From assembly GCA_003485905.1 (NCBI GenBank), contig DNHK01000363.1, positions 1 through 8,701 on the forward strand: a DNA stretch of 8,701 bases, read 5' to 3'. The notes under the pieces were generated by a model. The model searched no databases, was not told the DNA's origin, and saw only the letters and a program-made list of their open reading frames with translations. This document shows, in pieces, positions 5,720 through 8,701 of this stretch. Position 1 is the stretch's first letter. Each line of letters starts with the position of its first letter. The stretch is from Gammaproteobacteria bacterium. GTDB lineage: Bacteria > Pseudomonadota > Gammaproteobacteria > Arenicellales > Arenicellaceae. The translations under genes and the position numbers were made by a program.

Positions 5720-6367
5720 CTAATAATTTGTATCAGGCTCGCCTCCGGGACGGGGCACGCGCTTTTTTGAGCCATCAACGGTTAGTTGGTAGCGAATTCT
5801 ACGCAAATCATCGTCAAGGAAACTAAGCGATTGTTGGAAAAGTCCTTGTGGCAACCCACCGGCAGGGACGATGGCCTCAATAATGTATAAACGTCCTTGG
5901 TGCAGATACATGCCTGCGTAAGTTCGTGAATTATCGGCATTGGTAATCTGTAATTGGTGTCCTTCGACCGAATCAATATGGTTCCACGCATCGAAGGTTA
6001 TCTCACCGCCGCGTTTACGAATGTTATGCGCGGCATAAGACATCGAGGCTCTTTGATCATATAGCCAAAGCGCAGAATTATTTCCTTCGTCGGTTCGATC
6101 TGGCAATTCTTGATATATTTTCTGCCCGGCATTGTAATTGACTACCGTGAGGCTATAGGAGGCCTCGTCATTTTCAAGAGTATAAGCCTTGGCTGGGAGT
6201 GTAATTCCGTATTCCGATTCATATCCGAATTCGCGGACTTCAGGTATGCCAGGGAAATTAATTGCAAAATGTTCTTCCGCATCGACATACTCAGCCCAAT
6301 CTTGAGCGGATGCAGTTCCTGTGATGATTAGTAATGACCCTATGATTGCAAGTAAAATTCGCATCAT
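5720..6367 (-). CDS. Exported protein of unknown function
   Basis: I do not recognise this 215-residue protein as a characterised family. The signal peptide (MMRILLAIIGSLLIITGTAS, cleavage after ASA at Ala21) sends it to the periplasm or outside. The mature part begins QDWAEYVDAEEHFAINFPG; the pattern of a short strand followed by F-x-I-x-FPG-x-P is common in small exported beta-rich domains of the PsbP/DUF1795-like sort, where the ligand is unknown. Alternating hydrophobic and polar residues (for example YSLTVVNYN and RLYIIEAIV) suggest mostly beta structure. There is no cysteine. The C-terminal tail is basic then proline-rich (KKRVPRPGGEPD) and probably disordered. Two ATGs stand in tandem; GAGGA (6373-6377, complementary strand) lies 5 bases from the first and 8 from the second, so either may be used. 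Three phased repeats (6423-6451) lie 55-85 bp upstream. Confidence 0.8.
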   Translation of the reverse strand: MMRILLAIIGSLLIITGTASAQDWAEYVDAEEHFAINFPGIPEVREFGYESEYGITLPAKAYTLENDEASYSLTVVNYNAGQKIYQELPDRTDEGNNSALWLYDQRASMSYAAHNIRKRGGEITFDAWNHIDSVEGHQLQITNADNSRTYAGMYLHQGRLYIIEAIVPAGGLPQGLFQQSLSFLDDDLRRIRYQLTVDGSKKRVPRPGGEPDTNY

Positions 6368-6372
6368 TTAAT

Positions 6373-6377
6373 TCCTC
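6373..6377 (-). promoter_or_regulatory. Ribosome-binding site of the 5720-6367 gene
   Basis: The minus strand reads GAGGA five bases before the first and eight before the second of two tandem ATGs. It supports translation from this point and leaves one residue of start ambiguity. Confidence 0.7.
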
Positions 6378-6422
6378 GGTTTATTGTTTAAGCTATTGTA
6401 ATTTAATAAATATATTCTCAAA

Positions 6423-6451
6423 TCTAGATCTATTCTAGATTCATTTTAGAT
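6423..6451. repeat. Three 11-bp-phased direct repeats (TCTAGAT type)
   Basis: TCTAGAT at 6423-6429, TCTAGAT at 6434-6440 and TTTAGAT at 6445-6451 recur every 11 bp, about one helical turn, so all three present the same DNA face. The first two also form an inverted repeat AATCTAG/CTAGATT (6421-6427, 6435-6441). They begin right after the stop of the small DUF6152 gene and lie upstream of the 6367 start, where a regulator of that gene would be expected to bind. Confidence 0.55.
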
Positions 6452-6453
6452 TG

Positions 6454-6828
6454 CTAATCCCATTCTTTTTCAACGCCACCCTCGGTAGTGACATAGCCTA
6501 ACAGACAGCCATTGGCGCCATCACGAAGCTGATGACATCTTACGGAAATGGCGTCACCGGCTTGAATGTCGTCTTTCTCCCACCCTCGACGCGCCAGTGC
6601 ATTTAGCCCACCGCCTTCCAGTGCCCACAGTTCTGTTTCGCCACTTTCGTTAGCGACTTCAAGATGGATCCAAGCATGCGGGTTGATCCAGATTACTTTA
6701 TTAACGGTGCCCGTCAAATGTGTATATTCGTGTAATGAGTAATTTCCGTGCGAATGATGTGCCATGCTGGAAATAGGCAAGCTTAGCAGTAGCAGAGCAG
6801 CCATCTTGGTAAAGGTTTTAATGTACAT
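6454..6828 (-). CDS. DUF6152 family periplasmic protein (single domain)
   Basis: A 124-residue exported protein of the DUF6152 family, whose function is unknown. The signal peptide ends SSMA at Ala23, so the mature protein should start His24-His25-Ser-His27. The conserved core is present: LTGTVNKVIWINPHAWIHL (38-56), with the family's NPH triad at 49-51; the strand ETELWALEGGG (64-74); ARRGWEKDDI (79-88); AGDAISVRCH (90-99). The pattern suggests a small beta barrel of OB type. Histidines are unusually many near the N-terminus (24, 25, 27, 33, 37, 51, 55), and Cys98 and Cys108 could form a disulfide. Metal binding is an inference from these residues. AGAGAAG-like sequence precedes the ATG. The neighbouring upstream gene encodes a longer protein with the same N-terminal domain, so the two are paralogues. 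Confidence 0.88.
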   Translation of the reverse strand: MYIKTFTKMAALLLLSLPISSMAHHSHGNYSLHEYTHLTGTVNKVIWINPHAWIHLEVANESGETELWALEGGGLNALARRGWEKDDIQAGDAISVRCHQLRDGANGCLLGYVTTEGGVEKEWD

Positions 6829-6932
6829 AATTACTTCTCTAAATAGTGGTGACGAAAGCTTCGGTGTTGTTAAGTAAAAAATAAGCTGAGTCGGGGCTAA
6901 ATGGCATTAAATTGGCGGTTCGTATGTGTAAA
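6829..6932. other. Gap between the two DUF6152 genes
   Basis: These 104 bases carry no gene. They contain the likely ribosome-binding site of the small DUF6152 gene (minus-strand GAGAAG about 6 bases from the ATG). I see no clear terminator hairpin, so the two paralogues could share a transcript. Confidence 0.4.
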
Positions 6933-7952
6933 TTACCCAGAAAACTGACCGGTAGCAGAAAGTTCGGGATCACAATTGTAGCGATACATTTTTAATTTAG
7001 GCGTAAAGTCCCACTGAAGAGTAGCGCTAAAGGATTCTGCAAAATACTCTGGATCTTCCAAGAATACGTCAATTTCTAATCGTTTACCTTCTTCAACGAG
7101 TGAAAATCTTTCGATGGTATGTTTTTGAGCTCCGGATGGCACGCCATCGCTGTATGGCGCACGGTTGTCTGCAAACAATCGTGTATCAACTACCAAGGTA
7201 TCACCTTCCCAATGACCAATAGAGTGGCCCTGTACGGTTCGTTCTCCATTTTCTGGGTGGTCACGTCCATCCGTATAAACAATTCTTTCGTTATCAAAAA
7301 ATTCATTTCGAATATTGACGCGATCGTCCAGAATTTCGATATCAGTGAGGTAAACCGCCGTGGCAGTTAGTATGCGTGGTGTTGGTGGAGATATACACTC
7401 AGCGATAGGGCTATCGGTAACATAGTTGTAACTGGCTTTCGCTTGAGCACCAGCATCGGTTAATGGTGTTGCGACAAGCTTCTCCATAAATGGCCCAAGA
7501 GTCGACGTCCGACCTTTCCAAATCCCGGCAATACTAGAGGCAATGTCAGATCCTTCATAATCACTTTCGTCTTGAATCCACAATTTTCCGTCCGGGGTTT
7601 CAGTAGATATCATCATCGCCATCTTGCGATCTGGGTTTCTGTCTGGATGCGCCCTTACAGAGACTGCGTCCCCTGGCTTTAGCATATCGGGTGTCCAGCC
7701 GCTACGTGACATGATTGGAGTTGAGCCGGTTTCGATGGCCCATTCAACCGTTTCGCCGTTCTCCTGCTCAACTTCTATATAGGTTGTGACGTGCGGGTTT
7801 CTCCAAACGTAACGAACGACGGTCCCTTGGATAGATAAGATATTTTTTTCGTCGTAGCCAGCATCACTATGGTGTGCAAGCGCTGGCGTTAATAAAATTG
7901 AAACGATACTCGCAAAAGCGGTAATATTTAAGGGAATATATATCTTTCTCAT
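6933..7952 (-). CDS. Exported two-domain protein: DUF6152 plus C-terminal beta-rich domain
   Basis: A 339-residue exported protein. The signal peptide ends PALA at Ala26, leaving a mature N-terminus His27-His28-Ser-Asp. Residues 27-125 are a DUF6152 domain with the same landmarks as the smaller neighbour: QGTVVRYVWRNPH (42-54), EVEQENGETVEWAIETG (60-76), SRSGWTPDML (82-91) and KPGDAVSVRAHPDR (92-105). After a linker and GIWKG (143-147), the C-terminal region (about 140-335) carries ECISPPTPRI (185-194), TDGRDHP (227-233), GHSIGHWEGDTLVVDT (242-257) and SGAQKHTIERF (273-283). That block is recurrent in exported proteins of unknown function in Proteobacteria and Acidobacteria. Two cysteines (186, 327) may pair. 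There is no good ribosome-binding site. The start is chosen because the signal peptide begins there. Function is unknown; envelope location is well supported. Confidence 0.87.
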   Translation of the reverse strand: MRKIYIPLNITAFASIVSILLTPALAHHSDAGYDEKNILSIQGTVVRYVWRNPHVTTYIEVEQENGETVEWAIETGSTPIMSRSGWTPDMLKPGDAVSVRAHPDRNPDRKMAMMISTETPDGKLWIQDESDYEGSDIASSIAGIWKGRTSTLGPFMEKLVATPLTDAGAQAKASYNYVTDSPIAECISPPTPRILTATAVYLTDIEILDDRVNIRNEFFDNERIVYTDGRDHPENGERTVQGHSIGHWEGDTLVVDTRLFADNRAPYSDGVPSGAQKHTIERFSLVEEGKRLEIDVFLEDPEYFAESFSATLQWDFTPKLKMYRYNCDPELSATGQFSG

Positions 7953-7988
7953 GTGGATTCAGTTTTATTAGTATCTTGTGGTGAATGG

Positions 7989-8017
7989 ACTATGGAATGA
8001 GATGAATTGAAAATCAA
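7989..8017 (-). promoter_or_regulatory. Possible sigma-70 promoter of the two-domain DUF6152 gene
   Basis: On the minus strand TTGATT (8012-8017) and CATAGT (7989-7994) are 17 bases apart, each matching 4 of 6 consensus positions. Transcription would start near 7982, about 30 bases before the ATG at 7952. The -35 lies directly next to the repeat at 8018-8060. Confidence 0.3.
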
Positions 8018-8060
8018 GAGCGCTTGGGTCCGCAAAAATCATATTTTGGGTCCCAAGCTC
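8018..8060. repeat. Nested inverted/direct repeat; terminator or operator
   Basis: GAGC-gc-TTGGG (8018-8028) pairs with CCCAAGCTC (8052-8060), leaving a two-base bulge, and AAAAT/ATTTT (8035-8039, 8043-8047) pairs inside. The octamer TTGGGTCC occurs twice in the same direction (8024-8031, 8046-8053), 22 bp apart, or two helical turns. On the minus strand the structure is followed by TTGATTTTC, so it may terminate the DoxX-like gene (stop at 8074). It also adjoins the possible promoter of the next gene. Confidence 0.5.
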
Positions 8061-8073
8061 CTACAGTTGCTAA

Positions 8074-8466
8074 TTAGAAGTTGAATTTAGTGTCTTCGTC
8101 TCTAAGCACGTAAAGTGTGTAACACGCTGCTAACATAGGCCATGCTGCAAAAAATAGAAGTGCAGGGCCTTCAAACGGATTTAGATACATTGCAAATGGG
8201 GTTAGGGTTGATACTGCATGAATAATAAGCACTATTAAGTAGGTAATGTTTTTAAATCTACCGATTAGAAATAATGCAATTAACACTAGTTCAGCAATTG
8301 CAATTACCAACATTATCGTTCCACCCATGCCGCCTAGGAAATAAAACTTTTCGAACACACCTGCAGCATGTGCGGGATTTAATATTTTATCCACGGTCCA
8401 CATTACTAAAACCAGAGCGACGCTAATACGCAAGTAAAATAGGCAATTTGTTAGTTTGTTATTCAT
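8074..8466 (-). CDS. Four-helix inner-membrane protein, DoxX-like
   Basis: A 130-residue integral membrane protein. Hydrophobic segments at about 10-27, 48-69, 73-93 and 101-121 suggest four transmembrane helices, the size and layout of DoxX/MauE-like small membrane proteins. No catalytic motif is visible, so the DoxX label rests on topology and on the N-terminal pattern LRISVALVLVMWTVDKIL. A longer reading from 8568 would add 34 residues that are not hydrophobic, contain GGPPTT and cross the ribosome-binding site. I chose 8466 because GGAG (8474-8477, complementary strand) sits seven bases before that ATG. Helix 1 is followed by LNPAHAAGVFEKFYFLGG, a likely loop or amphipathic stretch. The charged tail RDEDTKFNF ends the protein. 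It is the first gene of the minus-strand block. Confidence 0.75.
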   Translation of the reverse strand: MNNKLTNCLFYLRISVALVLVMWTVDKILNPAHAAGVFEKFYFLGGMGGTIMLVIAIAELVLIALFLIGRFKNITYLIVLIIHAVSTLTPFAMYLNPFEGPALLFFAAWPMLAACYTLYVLRDEDTKFNF

Positions 8467-8637
8467 GTTGAGTCTCCATCTATTGAGTTGAGTGGTTGGT
8501 GGACCCCCTATACCTGCACACCTTGCCATGTTGCTGCTATTCATGCAATTGCAGCCGTTTATTCGCAATCCATCAATAGACTCACGAGCTAACGAAAAAT
8601 TAGAAGAGCTTAGGTTACTTAAAATTGTGGGGTTCTA
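8467..8637. other. Intergenic region upstream of the DoxX-like gene
   Basis: No convincing gene. It should hold the promoter of the minus-strand membrane protein gene; a minus-strand TATAGG at 8507-8512 is -10-like but lacks a matching -35. A 10-bp perfect palindrome TGCAATTGCA lies at 8544-8553, flanked by GCTGC (8533-8537) and GCAGC (8551-8555). Confidence 0.35.
8474..8477 (-). promoter_or_regulatory. Ribosome-binding site fixing the start of the DoxX-like gene
   Basis: The minus strand reads GGAG seven bases before the ATG at 8466. The upstream alternative ATGs at 8568, 8544 and 8529 have nothing comparable at the right distance, so 8466 is preferred. Confidence 0.7.
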
Positions 8638-8701
8638 GTGAAACCTTGCTGTAATATTATTGTTGAATGTCCGTTATTTGCTGCGATTTCAACCGGTCGA
8701 C
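8638..8701 (+). CDS. Possible start of a plus-strand gene, cut by the window end
   Basis: A frame opens at GTG 8638 and runs to the end of the window without a stop, giving VKPCCNIIVECPLFAAISTG and onward. TGGGG at 8627-8631 could serve as ribosome-binding site, six bases away. The CxxxxxxCPLF pattern resembles the N-terminus of some Crp/Fnr-type regulators, but 21 codons are too few to judge, and chance is a real possibility. Confidence 0.25.
   Translation, partial: MKPCCNIIVECPLFAAISTGR

Noticed and set aside
8467..8568. N-terminal extension of the DoxX-like protein to ATG 8568
   Set aside because: The added 34 residues are not membrane-like, and the segment contains the GGAG site placed correctly for the ATG at 8466.

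Overview
The window reads as ordinary bacterial chromosome, most like a marine or aquatic gammaproteobacterium. That assignment is an inference from moderate to low G+C, Gram-negative style signal peptides, and a set of exported families (DUF6152, CMD) that I associate with such genomes. No rRNA, tRNA, CRISPR array, insertion sequence or phage gene was seen.

Left half (1-4013, plus strand). A lytic transglycosylase gene, cut by the window edge, ends at 473. After a 197-bp gap comes a compact four-gene unit, 671-4013: arsM (arsenite S-adenosylmethionine methyltransferase), arsS (arsenosugar-biosynthesis radical SAM enzyme), a family-2-type glycosyltransferase and a DUF2064-type nucleotidyl/glycosyltransferase-like protein. 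The gaps are 10, 1 and 32 bp. This is the recognisable arsenosugar cassette. ArsM methylates As(III) to dimethylarsenite, ArsS joins the dimethylarsenic to a deoxyadenosyl group, and the two transferases are presumed to finish the arsenosugar. No arsR, arsenite pump or arsenate reductase is present in the window. A strong bidirectional intrinsic terminator (4119-4142) closes the unit and also serves the convergent gene on the other side.

Right half (4154-8466, minus strand). Six genes run leftwards, separated by gaps of 86-155 bp, so they are probably several transcription units rather than one tight operon. Read from 8466 downwards they are: a four-helix DoxX-like membrane protein; a two-domain exported protein with an N-terminal DUF6152 domain; a single-domain DUF6152 protein; an exported protein of unknown function; an exported carboxymuconolactone-decarboxylase (CMD) family protein; and a secreted four-cysteine protein resembling proteins sometimes labelled lectin. 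Five of the six carry signal peptides, so this is an envelope-directed block of mostly uncharacterised families. Both DUF6152 proteins should begin with His-His after signal peptide removal, which suggests a metal (copper) binding site.

The gaps in the right half hold structure that the genes do not explain: three 11-bp-phased repeats at 6423-6451, a perfect 12-bp inverted repeat with a 35-bp spacer at 5658-5716, a hairpin at 5629-5652, and a nested inverted/direct repeat at 8018-8060. The last 64 bases may hold the start of another plus-strand gene, but the evidence is thin.
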